A stretch of DNA of 64,000 nt from Brachypodium distachyon (Eukaryota; Streptophyta; Magnoliopsida; Poales; Poaceae), in assembly GCF_000005505.3 (NCBI RefSeq), contig NC_016131.3:20543501-20607500 (forward strand), given 5' to 3'. Position numbers and translations under genes: made by a program. Each line of letters starts with the position of its first letter. Position 1 is the first letter of the stretch. The notes beneath the pieces are model-generated. The model made no database searches and was not told the origin of the DNA. It was given only the letters and a program-made list of their open reading frames with translations. Positions 10,399 to 21,898 of this stretch are shown in pieces.

Positions 10399-13300
10399 GT
10401 GCCTACAGCAGCAGCGGCGACTCCTTCACCACCTCAGTGGAACCAAGCGGCTTTCCTTACAGCCATCAATGATCTCACGGTGCAAGCAGAAGGCTCAAAC
10501 TGGATCTTCGACTCGGGAGCTTCCGCGCACATGTCTGCAGACCCTGGTATTCTGTCTACGTGTCGGTTTTCCCCTTCTCTTCCTTCCATCACTATCGGCA
10601 ATGGTTCTACTGTTCCTTTTTATTGTCTTCACAATGCCTCCCTTCCCTCCTCTCGCAATCCTCTTGTTCTTCGTGACATTCTTGTTGCCCCATCCCTCAT
10701 CAAAAATCTTATCTCTGTTCGCAAATTTACTACTGACAATAATGTTTCCATGGAATTTGATCCCTTTGGTCTGTCTGTGAAGGACCTTCTAACCAGGGCG
10801 GTGATCGCTCAGTTCAATAGCATGAGCGACCTCTACTCTCTCCGTGGCACTCCTACTCTAGTTTCTCCAGCCGCCATGATTGCCTCCGTTGACCTGTGGC
10901 ACCGTCGCTTAGGGCATCCGAATAGTGCCATTGTATCTAGTTTGCTTAAAGAATTTTCTATTCCCTGTACTAGTTCTCCTCACAATCCTAGTTTATGTGA
11001 GGCTTGTCAATTAGGAAAGCATGTTCGTCTACCTTTTCCTAGTTCTACCACCATCACCTGTACTCCTTTCGAATTACTTCATTGTGATATACGGACATCG
11101 CCTATACCCAGTGTCTCCGGTTTCAAATTCTATCTTGTTGTTTTAGATGATTTCACACACTACGTCTGGACTTTTCCTCTTTGCAGCAAGGCAGACATCC
11201 ACTCTCTTTTTCTGAACTTTCATACCTATGTCAAAACTCACTTCTCTCTTCCCATTAAATACATACAGTGCGATAATGGCTGTGAATTTGCCAACACCAG
11301 GAACCGAGATTTCTTTCTTTCTCATGGTATTCTCCCTTGCTTCTCCTGCCCTTACACCTCTCCTCAAAACGGCAAAGCTGAGCGCTCACTTCGCACCATT
11401 AACGACATCATCCGCACTCTTCTCATCCAAGCATCCATGCCTGCTTATTACTGGGCAGAAGATCTTCGCACAGCCACATACCTCCTAAACATTCGCCCCA
11501 CTAAATCTGCTCCCTTCTATACCCCTTTCCAGTCTCTTTTATTTTCCTCTCCCAACTATGCTGAGCTGCGTGTCTTCGGATGTCTTTGCTTTTCTAACCT
11601 CACAGCCACCACAGCAAACAAACTAGAGCCTCGCTCTACTCCTTGCGTGTTTCTTGGCTACTCCGATGAGCACAAGGGGTATCGTTGCCTTGATCCCACT
11701 ACTAGCCGGGTCATCCTGTCTCGACATGTCACCTTCGACGAAACCTACTTTCCCTTCTCCCACCATCTCACTTCCAACCCAGCCCCCTCTGCCCGCAATC
11801 ACTCTCCTCCTCCATACTTCATGTCTCAGCCTGCCGCCGCTCCTGCCGCGGCAGAAACCCAGTCTTCGCCTGCCGCCGCTCCTGCCGCGGCAGAAAACCA
11901 GCCTTCGCCTGCCGCAGCTCCTACCGCGGCAGATTCTCAACCATCTCCAACTACCGGTGCTTCTCCTGCCCCGATCACTCCCTCGCCAACTCGTTCTACT
12001 GCATCCCCTTCAAACACCACAAACACCTCTGCCTCCCACCCTACAGTTCCACCTCCCCATGCAATCCCTGTCACACCACCTCAGAATTCCCACCCCATGC
12101 AAACCCGTGCCAAGCGTGGCTTCAGCCTTCCACAACGTCGCTGGAACCTCACAGCCTCCACCATTTCTCCTCTCCCTACCACTTATAAATCTGCTCTTCT
12201 GGACTCTAACTGGAAGCATGCTATGCGCGATGAGTTCAATGCTCTTCTAGCCAATAATACATGGGATCTTGTCCCTAAACCTCCTGGCGCCAATGTCGTC
12301 TCAAGGAAGTGGGTCTTCCACCACAAATTTCACTCCGACGGCTCTCTCGCGCGCAATAAGGCTCGCTGGGTTTGCCACGGCTTCTCCCAGCAACAGGGAA
12401 TAGACTTCGATGAAACCTTCTCCCCTGTAGTTAAACCAAGCACCATCAGGACTGTCCTTAGCATCGCCACCTCCTCCGCATGGCTGATCCATCAATTAGA
12501 TGTCAAGAATGCTTTCTTACACGGTTCTCTCAATGAAACTGTCTACTGTCAGCAGCCACAAGGTTTCGTCCACTCGACCTAACCCAATCACGTGTGTCTC
12601 CTCCGAAAATCCCTCTATGGCCTCAAGCAAGCTCCCAGGGCCTGGTTCACTCGCTTCTCTTCTTTCATTCAGACCATTGGATTCACTCCTTCCCAGTCTG
12701 ACACTTCCCTTTTCATCTTCCACTCCTCTACACAGACTGCATATCTTCTTCTCTATGTGGATGACATTATTCTCACTGCATCATCTGATTCCTTTCTACA
12801 GTCCATCATCTCTTCCCTACGTGCAGAATTCTCCATGACCGATTTAGGTGGTCTCCATCACTTCTTTGGCATCGCCGTCACCAGGTCCTCTTCCGGCCTC
12901 TTCCTCTCACAGCGCCAATATGCTGCTGATCTTCTTGCTAAGGCCGGCATGCAGGACTGCCATCCATGTCGTACACCTGCTGAAGCGGGTTCCAAACTCT
13001 CTGCCGACGGCGAACCCATTTCCGACCCCAATTTCTACCACAGCCTTACGGGCGCTCTCCAGTACTTAACACTCACTCGCCCAGACCTTGCCTACTCTGT
13101 CCAACAAGCTTGCCTATATATGCATGATCCTCGTGTTCCTCATCTCAATCATGTCAAACGCATCCTCCGTTATGTCCGACTTCGGTCTCCACCTCAATTC
13201 CTCCTCACCGACAACGTTGGCAGCATACTCGGATGTAGATTGGGCTTGTTGCCCTGACACTCGTCGATCTACCTCGGGGTACTGTGTCTACCTCGGTGAC

Positions 13301-13685
13301 CACTTGATTTCGTGGTGCTCCAAACGGCAGGTCAGTGTCTCGCGTTCCTCTGCCGAAGCTGAATATAGAGCTGTTGCACATGATGTGGCTTCGTCAGCTT
13401 CTCCAAGAATTGCATCGCCCGATTGCTCATGCCACCATTGTGTACTGTGACAATGTTTCTGCTGTCTACCTGTCCTCTAACCCCGTGCAGCATCGTCGAA
13501 CGAAGGCACATTGAGATTGATATACACTTTGTCCGCGAGAAAGTTGCACTGGGTGAAGTTCGTGTGCTACATGTGCCAACCAGCGAGTAGTTTGCCGACA
13601 TCTTCACAAAGGGCCTCTCTACTGCAAGCTTCACCAATCTTCGCTCCAGTCTCAGCGTCGTCGAGCCTGATGCTGCGATTGCGGG
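10399..13685 (+). pseudogene. copia element 2 pol, interrupted
   Basis: Protease (WIFDSGASAHM), integrase with zinc finger (RRLGHP, CEACQ), core residues (HCDI, QCDNG, NGKAER) and reverse transcriptase start run open to a TAA at 12580-12582. The same frame resumes at once with the RT block (YGLKQAPRAW, YVDDIIL), then shifts near 13185 and again near 13400 before the RNase H end (YSDVDWA, then the IEID region). The integrase catalytic Glu is kept here, unlike in element 1. The nonsense codon lies inside RT, so no full polyprotein can be made. Confidence 0.85.
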
Positions 13686-13689
13686 GGGG
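13678..13689 (+). promoter_or_regulatory. polypurine tract of copia element 2
   Basis: A G-rich run ending in GGGGGGG directly before the 3' LTR. Confidence 0.65.
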
Positions 13690-13826
13690 TGTTAGACGAC
13701 TTAGTTGTCCCTGTATCCACGTTCTCTGTAATCGTGTGTAGTGTGCAGTTATGATTCTATATCCTATATATACACTCTGTAACCCCTCGCTATAATCAAG
13801 TGAATCAGTTCTATTCCTAGTTAGCA
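13690..13826 (+). repeat. 3' LTR of copia element 2
   Basis: TGTTAGACGA...GTTAGCA, 137 bp, about six differences from the 5' copy. Confidence 0.9.
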
Positions 13827-13900
13827 GTTTTATCTCGCCGTCTCTGCCCTTCTGGTTTGTTGGAGGATTGTAGCCATCTCTTCTTCACATTCTTTTGCAG

Positions 13901-14131
13901 TACCCGCTGCTGGGACAAATTGGTATTAGTTGGGAGCCTCTTGATGATCCCCATTCTTGCCAGAAATTCTTTGAGAGGACCTACCTTAATGATGATTTTC
14001 ACCTGCGCCGCTTGGCGTATTTGCTCCCTAGGCTTGAGCCCCTTGGACTTGCTATTTCTGACTGGCTGGACCTAATAGATGATGTAACTTGTTATTTGTG
14101 CCCCCTGCTTGGTGGTGATTTTCACAAATAG
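13901..14131 (+). pseudogene. terminal exon of the copia-disrupted host gene
   Basis: Follows a strong acceptor (tcttttgcag at 13891-13900) and reads 76 codons to a TAG at 14129-14131, starting YPLLGQIGISW and ending GGDFHK. The phase (0) fits the donor at 8598. Codon use and lack of low-complexity sequence favour a real exon. It contains LRRLAYLLPRLEPLGLAI, a Leu-rich helical stretch. The protein family is not recognised. It probably descends from a working gene whose reading frame is now broken upstream by copia element 1. Confidence 0.55.
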
Positions 14132-15129
14132 CACGGTGCAGTGCAGATCAACTAGACGCTTCAACACCCACCTCAAGGTCGCCGGCGACGGCTACTGTCG
14201 ATCGGGCAGTCTCCATGATTTAGGTATCTTACTACTTTCTAGTGATTATGGAGTAATTGGTCTCATCTGTTAGTTTTATTTCACTACGCTTGTTCTGAAC
14301 TAAGTGCCCTGTCTAGCAGATTGAAAATAATTGGATTGCCCTCCGAGCTTATGAATGTACTGCTAGTGTATTGTCACTCTTTCTCTTGATTGTTGACTGT
14401 TGTGCTCCACTACGGCACCATACAAAGCAAGCATGAGTTGTTGAGGTAAGCATGCGCTCTAATGAGGCGCCCAATGTTCCGACTGTTATGTGCATGTTTG
14501 TAAGATTCAGTAAAATATTAATTCAGTTGGTTTCAGTAGAAAATCACCAGTTTTATCGATTCAAATATACAGATTCACTGAGCAGTCACCTATTTTTTTT
14601 GGCTCTACCCGATTTGATTCAGTTTTTTTTGGTACAGATTCAGTTTTTTTATCCAGATGAACCTAACAAGTTTTGAGTTTTCCTTTTCCCTTTATATCAC
14701 CGTATCCTGAACAAGTGTTTTCGAGCAACTATGCAGATTTGGTTTCATCTTTGTTATTTCGTGACATCGCATCGGCTCCTTCCTATATTCTGAAGAATTA
14801 AAAAAAGTCGCTCGATGTGCGGGTAACCTATATTTTGACACCTGTTGGCGTGGATTGCTTGAATTTTTGTATCTCCATAAGAACGCTGAATTTTGTATCT
14901 CGACAAGAACACACGGGCATGACATCAGCATGAATTAACTAGTACTCCGTAGTAGATAATAGATCTACAGTGCAACTCAGCAAGCAAAATCTAAATAAAA
15001 AAAACGCCATGAGATTCCACCTAGCTGAATGTCTTGTAATTGGCAAACAAAAGTGAGAAAAATCGTTGTATTAGAATACAAAAATAATTGCTATTGTATA
15101 TCATGAAACCATAGTCACACCTCTTTCTT
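14132..15129. other. 3' UTR and intergenic sequence
   Basis: Nothing coding is supported. The first few hundred bases are presumably the 3' UTR of the host gene. Confidence 0.4.
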
Positions 15130-15660
15130 TTGCGGGTGGAGAAACTTTCATTCATTCAGAACATGGTTACAATCGTATCTCATGGCATTACTTACAAAAG
15201 AGAGGAATTCTACAAGCCAGCAAGAAGTGTAATTATCAATTCTACCACAGTTTGCCAAAAGAAGTACAATTATTTTACAAAAGAATTTCCGCGACGCGGT
15301 TACATATCCGAGGGCGTTAGAGTTATGAACTACTCGCTTACAGTCCACGACTCACCCGCACTTACAAAAGAACTCATGATCTCATCTTTGAACAACCCCG
15401 CACTCATCCAAACGGTGCCCTCCTGTTCTATAGTGTGCGCAACCTGTGACACACAAGGTCTTGCCCCCTCGAAGACAATCGCATTTCTGTGTCGCCAAAG
15501 GCACCAGCAGATAAGTATGCTTCCCGTAGCAAAATCCCGGCAAACCTTTCTGCCACCAAGCGAGAGACCAGACCACCACTCCATCAAGCTGACCTGTCCG
15601 ACAGGCATCAAGTCCAAACGTCGCCACCAAGCGAGTTTGCCAAAAGATGAGCAACAGTAT
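15130..15660 (-). mobile_element. LINE 3'-end remnant
   Basis: On the minus strand the open frame ending near 15330 reads a plant LINE C-terminus, with CWCLWRHRNAIVFEG (the typical W-x-x-W-K/R-x-R-N end of the zf-RVT region). About 200 bases of presumed 3' UTR follow down to 15130. Only the C-terminal part of the pol protein remains. It abuts another LINE piece in the same orientation. Confidence 0.65.
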
Positions 15661-15679
15661 TTTGATCTCGTGTGATCTT

Positions 15680-16320
15680 GCTTACTCAAACACCTGGTCT
15701 GAGCGAGATGAGTTCTCTGATAGACGACACCTGATTTTTGTAGATTCCGGTCAGTAGCTTCAATAAGAGAAATGGCCTCATCAAAGTCACTCTCCACAGA
15801 GAAAGGCTGACTCGTCCAGGTCTGGGCAAGATGGATGCCCTCCTCCATGCAGCCAGCTCCGTGCTTAATGGATCCGGACAATGGAAAAGATATCTACACA
15901 CCATGAAAATTGGCTTGCCATCTCGGTCGCGAAGGACCATACCAGCCCCAGCCGAACCATCTTCGAAGAAAGAACCATCAACATCGAGTTCAAGTCCAGA
16001 ACGAACAGGATGGAGCCAGGTTGCTTTAGTGGCAGGTTTTTCCCAGTTCCTGTGTCTTCCCTTCTGAAATCCAGACACATTAACCACCTGCTTACCTTTA
16101 ACATCACAAATTAGGAATGGTCGCGAGGATTCAGTCGGAGGAGCAGGTTTGTTGTTAGTAAGATCATTGTAAACGTGCCAAATACACCAAAGGGTCATCA
16201 TTATAACCGCATTTTGTTCCTGAGAAAAACTGGAAAAAAGGCTTAAAATCCACTCCCTTGAGTTCGAAGTGCACTGTTCCAAATCTGGCAAACCCCAATC
16301 AGCTCTCATTACTCTCCAGA
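15680..16320 (-). mobile_element. LINE RNase H-like (RVT_3) remnant
   Basis: Minus-strand frames contain a plant LINE RVT_3 RNase H-like domain: ELDVDGSFFEDGSAGAGMV, LRDRDGKPI, STELAAWR, then after a frameshift EEGIHLAQTW and FSVESDFDEAISLI. The DG, E and D positions of the RNase H core are visible. Broken and without 5' part. Confidence 0.7.
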
Positions 16321-17185
16321 GCTGTATAGTCACACCTCTCGCCTCTTGAAATGTCAGAATCAGCAATACATAGTACACTGAGCAGAATATATTGGAGGCA
16401 ACTAAAAACTGTGAATAATGATAAGGGAACATGGCGTGATAGGAAAATAATATAACCTGGGACAAACAAAAAGGTATTTGAATGGCAAACCTGTAAAAAA
16501 AAAGCTGCAGCTGAAAATCGGAACAACTGTAAATGGCAAACCTTATAATAATACCAAGATTGTAAAAAAGTAGAACTTCGACACTCTGATCCCCTACCTC
16601 CCACCTATCTCTCTGCCAGCTGCCCTTGAAGCAGTCACCCAGTTGTTCTAATCATACAATTCAAATTGCAACATTTTCCATCTAGTGCTTCTATTCACGG
16701 CTGATCGATGAGACTAAAAATTTATTCACAGAAGAGGATGAGCCTGGTTCGGTTGCCAAGTTCACCAAGACAGGGATGGAGTGATAGGGAACTCATCTCA
16801 CCTGATTGATCTTTGGGTGCTTTTCTCCTTCCCGCTGCACAACTTCATCGGATCCTAACGATTCTTCTCGATTCCATCGCCTTCTTCCTACGACCTACAC
16901 ATTTGTGATCATTGATTTGCTCCGTGAGTTGCAATGGGAATTTTGCAAGTTACTTGACTGATTACAATGTAAACTCACATGGAAGTTACCAGACTCATAT
17001 CACGAAAGCAACTGGGAAACAACAACTGTTACATGATAAACACAACAAAAGAATGGAAAAGCAAGATACCAGTCTTCTTAAAAATATAGGAATGCAACCA
17101 GCGATGGTACACCAGTAACAACAATAAGAGTAAGAACAAAAATTAGAGGTGAGAGCCCTTGTGTACCAAAGAAAACAGGTTGTGG
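16321..17185. other. intergenic, no gene recognised
   Basis: AT-rich; short open frames only, none with recognisable similarity. Confidence 0.4.
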
Positions 17186-17199
17186 TTAATTAGTATGAC

Positions 17200-17252
<53 letters not shown>

Positions 17253-17520
17253 TATTTTCTTTGATATAAACTTGGTAGGTCTGCGCATTGATCAATGTTG
17301 ATGATAAAATTTATTATATTTTAACAAATTATTCAAGTTAAAGAGAGCTGCAATACTAGAAAAATTAAATACAAATAAATAAAATATGGTAAAAAGACTC
17401 GCATATCATTACAATCAACTTCCAGATCAACATATACAAGTTTGCATGCTCTATAAAGATGATATTTGATGGTAGAAAGTGTAAGGGATCGCGATAGTGT
17501 TCACGTAAAGTATTTTGCCT
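17186..17520. repeat. edge block of duplicon A, inverted relative to duplicon B
   Basis: From taattagtatgacattatat to agtattttgcct this block matches the reverse complement of about 39693-39965, while the adjoining MADS-containing sequence matches in direct orientation. Copy A contains an (AT)n expansion that copy B lacks. Confidence 0.75.
17202..17250. repeat. (AT)n microsatellite
   Basis: About 24 uninterrupted AT units inside the edge block of duplicon A; copy B has only a short equivalent. Confidence 0.9.
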
Positions 17521-18398
17521 AATTTATCTTCTATACCTAAATAGAGGATCCCCACTAAACCATTTTCCTGGCCTCTCAAGCAGCCACGTGATCCTTATTC
17601 CTGCGCACCCCGTTCCGTTCATGCGTCACAGCGTTCAGCTCCATTCTGTCGTCTCCAATATGGGCTTCGCCTGTGTTTACATTTTTCATGAGGATTAGCA
17701 AGTACGGTTCACATATTTAGCCAATCATGACATGAAGTATTTCACTAAGATGAGAGGAGATTGAAGTATTAACATTTCCATTGACAACTGGTGCTCGCCT
17801 TCAAACTTTTGATTGTGGTTCTCATGAACATATCTAAAAAAGTGAAAAGATGAGGGCACAACCGGCTGGAAATAAAATTTATTGAAAAGAAGTGGGCAAA
17901 CACCCACAATTGTAAGGAACGTTGGCCTAGTTAGAAGGGGAAAAGGATCAGAGAGCACAAACATATGCTAAGGTTTAGCATTTGCATAACCAATCTCTTT
18001 TAGAAAAATCTTTAAGACTTCATCTTTCCTCAGACAAAATATTTAGTTTCTATCATGATTAGCTAATGGTGATCAATTTATATTCCTCATAAATATCTAA
18101 AAAGATATGATCATGAAACATCGCACCTATCATCTATTTCTATAAAAGAGGGTATATTTAACAAGACATCAACATCTCATATTTAAAACTGGGACGATGA
18201 AAGATAAAACTTTATTAGAACTATCTTGCCCTTGGAGAGCAACTGATACAAAACATGACACGACATGATAGCAGTGATACTGTTGCGACGATGAAGTAAA
18301 TAAAAACATATAATAAATTGATCGATAAGCGATCTGAGAGACGAGACGCAGGTAGCTGGCCATGCATGCATGCTGCACGCAGTGAGAAGATCACCTCC

Positions 18399-19142
18399 TC
18401 ACATGGGAGTGAAGGACGAACTGGAAGCATCAAGATCAAAGCCCTCTGCCCATGAGATCAGATCTCCGCCCAGATCGGTGGTGCTAGGACCAGCACCATT
18501 GTCACTGTATGGAAGGACGTTGAGGTCTTCCCCTTCGATCCTCATATTGTCAATCCACATCTCCTGCTGCGGCATTTGCAGATACTCCTCCCGAGAGGGA
18601 TCCCCCATGGTCATCATGTAGTTGCTGGGGATGTAGGTAGCTGGAGGAGCCTGCAGACCAGCCTGCCTGCTGAGTTCCGCAATACGGTCGCCAATGCTCT
18701 TGCGATAATTCTTTGCCATCCAGCCGACACTGGTGACCTCCTCGATGGTGAGGCCCATTAAGCCCGGGAGCTGACCGAGCATGGCCTTGTGCAAAAGGCA
18801 CATGGTGTGGCGCTCGTGGTTCTCGCGCTGCATCTTCTGGTTCTGCTCTCGGAGCTTGTCCACGCGCTGGCGGAGGAATCCCTCCTGGTTCACTGTCTTC
18901 TTGTACTGCTCCACGTCCGGCATGACCTTGAAGCGGTGCAGGATTGGCACCGCCTCGGCGACGCACGGCCACACATGCGGCTGCGCCTCGCCCTCGCCAT
19001 ACACAATCACGCATGCCTTCAAGTTACAGAGCGTCGCCAGCTCGCTCGCCTTCTTCATCAGACCGTCGCGGCGCTTCCGGAAGGTGGTGCGGCGAGCTCC
19101 GGCGTCAGGGATCCGGCGGAGGCTCACCTTCTTGCGTGCCAT
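18399..19142 (-). CDS. type I (M-gamma, AGL80-like) MADS-box transcription factor, copy A
   Basis: Single-exon gene of 247 codons, ATG at 19142. Residues 1-60 are a MADS (SRF-type) DNA-binding domain: MARKKVSLRRI, RTTFRKRRDGLMKKASELATLC, VIVYG. Residues 75-170 carry the M-gamma plant-specific helical region (VWPCVAEAVPIL, NQEGFLRQRVDKL), expected to mediate dimerisation. The C-terminus is acidic. The lack of introns is typical of type I genes. The protein would act in the nucleus on CArG-like sites. Relatives such as AGL80 are known from central cell and endosperm, so a reproductive role is inferred, not shown. No frameshift or stop is seen. The close copy is at 40798-41553. Confidence 0.92.
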   Translation of the reverse strand: MARKKVSLRRIPDAGARRTTFRKRRDGLMKKASELATLCNLKACVIVYGEGEAQPHVWPCVAEAVPILHRFKVMPDVEQYKKTVNQEGFLRQRVDKLREQNQKMQRENHERHTMCLLHKAMLGQLPGLMGLTIEEVTSVGWMAKNYRKSIGDRIAELSRQAGLQAPPATYIPSNYMMTMGDPSREEYLQMPQQEMWIDNMRIEGEDLNVLPYSDNGAGPSTTDLGGDLISWAEGFDLDASSSSFTPM

Positions 19143-19269
19143 TGCCTCGGATGGATGGGTCGGTAGCTAGCAAGCTAGCAGGCAAGAGAGGCTAGCCAGC
19201 TAGCTACGAATCAGCCAGCCAAGGCAAATGGTTAGTTTGGTGAGGAGAAAGCAAAGGAGGATGGGGTAG

Positions 19270-19277
19270 ATTTATAG
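19270..19277 (-). promoter_or_regulatory. TATA box of MADS-box copy A
   Basis: CTATAAAT on the minus strand about 130 bases upstream of the ATG. The leader between them holds several GCTAGC palindromes. The same arrangement occurs in copy B. Confidence 0.6.
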
Positions 19278-19734
19278 TGAAGGACCTCGATGGATGAGGA
19301 GATACAAATTAATTTTGAGGATATTTTTTTAGAGGCGTATAATTTCGAAATTATGAGGTGATTGGTAAGTGCTAAAGATATCCAAGAGATTTGCAAGTTC
19401 AGCCACGGTATTAATTATGAGGACTTTTTTTGCTTAGAGACATATTTCCAAATTAATTTTGTATTAAATCTGATCCAAAGTTAGATGATTGTTTAACCAC
19501 ATCCAGCTTGTGATAAGCCACCGTATTAATTATGAAGATTTTTTGTTTAGAGACATATATTTCAAATTAATTTTGCATTAAATCTGATCCAAAGTTAGAT
19601 GATTGGTCAAACATATCCAGATTTTGATAAGCCACCCATTCATTATTAACCAAGTTAAGAAAATAACAATCAATGGCTTCAATTTTTCTAATAAAGAAGG
19701 GATCATACCAGATGAAATTATTAATTTATGAGAA

Positions 19735-20100
19735 AAGTATATTTTTGGTCCCTCAACTTGTCGAAAAGTACGTAAATGGTCCCTCAACTTTTTTTCATAT
19801 ACTTTTTGTCCTCAAATTGTCGAAATCGGACACCAATGGTCCCTCAATCCGTCTGAAGCGGTTTCGGTGCTGATGTGGCATGGTTTCCCCCCCTGACTTG
19901 ACACGTAGGGTATGCCATGTCGGCGTTTGGTTGAATATCTTGTTGGACCAGAACCCTATACAAGTGACAAAAGGTGCTGACGAGACACTATCACATTTTC
20001 TCCGCTGGCATGGGTCTATTTGAGTCCTTTCTTAGTTTTTGAGGCGAAAAACTGAACTCGGGGCTAAAAAGAAATCTAATGCCATACAAAAGTGGCAAGT
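19735..20100. mobile_element. possible MULE-type MITE fragment specific to duplicon A
   Basis: Contains repeated ggtccctcaact motifs and a terminal style seen in grass Mutator-like MITEs. It lies where duplicon B has different sequence, which fits an insertion after duplication. Ends were not defined. Confidence 0.3.
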
Positions 20101-21254
20101 CAGTGCAAAATCTAATGGTTGTAAGTAACCCCATATATAAATATCATACATATTTATCAAGACGAATTAAAATCTGTCAATCGTTAATTATTCCGACGTC
20201 CTCGGGAACAGCTTTTGCACACATATGAGATTGAATGGTTACTTCCTAATTTCTGTTATTTTACATGCACTATAATTCATTTACGATTCAACACAATTCA
20301 GTCCAATCTATTGTTTTATAGCTAACATATATAAATGGAATCAAATCAATTTTTTTATAGGATTTCATTTGGTTTGAATTTGAATTCTGTATTCAAACTC
20401 ATGTTAGTTTGTGACATGGATTTGTAGAATGAGAGATAAATCCAGAGAAATGATGCTTTCTAGACAGGAATTTGGGTTGGGTATAGATGTGCTTCAATGA
20501 AATTTCAGATTTAATTCATGTACCCGATTTCGATACCAGCCAAAGTTAGTTTATGGACAGGTCCAAACGATGGGACCCAAGCCAAACTAGATCTTAGTGA
20601 GATATTGTGCTGAAAAGGCATGAAAGATTAATAAAATACAAAATAATACAGAAGGAAAGTAGTCGTTATTTCCAAATCGCCAAGCAGTTACAGGGCCGAT
20701 CTGACTGAAATGCATTTCTCGTGAGTACATTGAGAAAGAACGGGAGTGGCAGATGAGTGTTGGAGGTAGGAGAGCATAAAAAGGCCACATGCGCACGGAC
20801 GTGGCAGGAGTACTGTGTCATGTCACACCACAACTTAATTGAGTTCCTGAGTGCTCTATAATGTAACCCCCAAAGCTGCGGTTATTTATCTTCATAAGTT
20901 GATATATTTATCCCTAAAGTTTAGCTATCTGAAAATTGCTTAGAAAATTTGCCATGGTCGAAATAAAATAGTTTTTTTTTCTCGTGAAAGATCTGATTTT
21001 GATTTTTCTTTGGCAGTGATCTAGCTTTATTGATTTATAAAAGAAAGCATCCTATATATACCATTTGAAATGAACATAAACAGTGAAGATTCTCGATATA
21101 ACTAAAACCTCAATCATAGTCATTCGAAATCAACTCCTTTAAATCCATTGTTCATATCTTACGGTTCCTTCATGTAATCAGTGACGAAATTGTAAAAATC
21201 ATGCTTCTACAAGTTGGACTAACCTCGTAGATTTTGAAAAAGTTGCATGAGTTG

Positions 21255-21573
21255 TGTCCAGTTCATGTAATCGAGGAGCTTGGAACCCTTGAGGATGTAC
21301 TCGTTGCCCCTGCGCGGGGAGCCCAGGGTCTTCCTCGGAGATGTCGTGCCACACAAAGCTGTTCTTGTAGCACCTGCCCGGCCAAAGCAGCAAGACGGAT
21401 CAGACCGACAACAGCGGACAAGAGCTAACAATGGATGATGATTGGTTACCTCTCCTGCAGTACCACGGGTACATGGTTGCCATCCCCTTCCCTTTCAACA
21501 CGTTGAGCCGGTCAATCACATCTGCGGGCAAACAGCTGCGGCAGAGGTAGTAGACCACCGCCACCTTAATCCC
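21255..21573 (-). pseudogene. SOSEKI (DUF966) gene fragment, broken
   Basis: On the minus strand, 21573-21450 reads GIKVAVVYYLCR followed directly by DVIDRLNVLKGKGMATMYPW. Then comes an intron-like 21449-21374 (donor gtaacc, acceptor ggcag), and an exon reading CYKNSFVWHDISEEDPGLP and, after a frameshift, GNEYILKGSKLLDY. This is the N-terminal DIX-like polymerisation domain of SOSEKI polarity proteins. The segment normally between YYLCR and the DVIDRLN motif is missing, and one extra G near 21310 shifts the frame. The fragment has no ATG and stops at the edge of duplicon A. SOSEKI proteins act at cell edges; this copy cannot. Confidence 0.75.
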
Positions 21574-21629
21574 CGCTTAAGCGACGGTTGAGGCAGAGGC
21601 GAGCGGTGAGGAGGGTGGTGGCTCTTGCC

Positions 21630-21835
21630 CGGCGGCGCCACCCAGACCTTGTTGCAGCCGGGGCTCGCACCTGAGGCGGCGGCGGCCCGCGCAGCGGCAC
21701 ACGGCCGAGGGGTGGCGGCCCGCGTAGAGCCGGAGCGGCGGCGGCCCGCGCAGAGGCACAAAGCCAGAGCGGCAGCGGGGGCGGCCCGCGTACAGCCGGA
21801 GCGGTGGCGTGGCAGAGAAGCGCGCACGGATAGCC
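21630..21835. repeat. GC-rich imperfect tandem repeat
   Basis: The motif gcggcggcccgcg(c/t)a followed by gagccggagcgg or similar recurs about four times with spacing of roughly 50 bases. The open frames across it are Ala/Arg-rich in all readings, so coding is unlikely. Confidence 0.6.
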
Positions 21836-21898
21836 TCGAGCCCTCGACACGGTGCGATTAGATCTCCCCAAACAGCTTACAGAGGATCGAAATTTTTA

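Larger units (their letters stand above)
8959..13826 (+). mobile_element. Ty1-copia retrotransposon 2, full length, decayed
   Basis: About 4.87 kb with 137-bp LTRs that differ at about six positions by eye. A primer binding site-like TGGTATAAGAGCG follows the 5' LTR and a G-run polypurine tract precedes the 3' LTR. Gag and pol are present in copia order but pol has a nonsense codon and several frameshifts. The flanking bases (atgtt left, gtttt right) do not form a clean 5-bp duplication. It belongs to a different family from element 1, since LTRs and gag are unrelated by eye. It lies in the intron between two exons of the same host gene. Confidence 0.9.
17690..21252. repeat. duplicon A carrying a MADS-box gene
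   Basis: Direct-orientation match to about 40048-44340: downstream flank (gaggattagcaagtac...), the MADS coding region, its 5' leader, promoter, and a distal block (about 20140-21250 versus 43135-44340). Unmatched sequence lies between promoter and distal block in both copies, of different length (about 0.5 kb here, 1.1 kb in B). Confidence 0.85.

Noticed and set aside
8954..13831. 5-bp target duplication for copia element 2
   Set aside because: Left flank atgtt and right flank gtttt do not match, so no duplication is claimed although the LTRs and order are clear.
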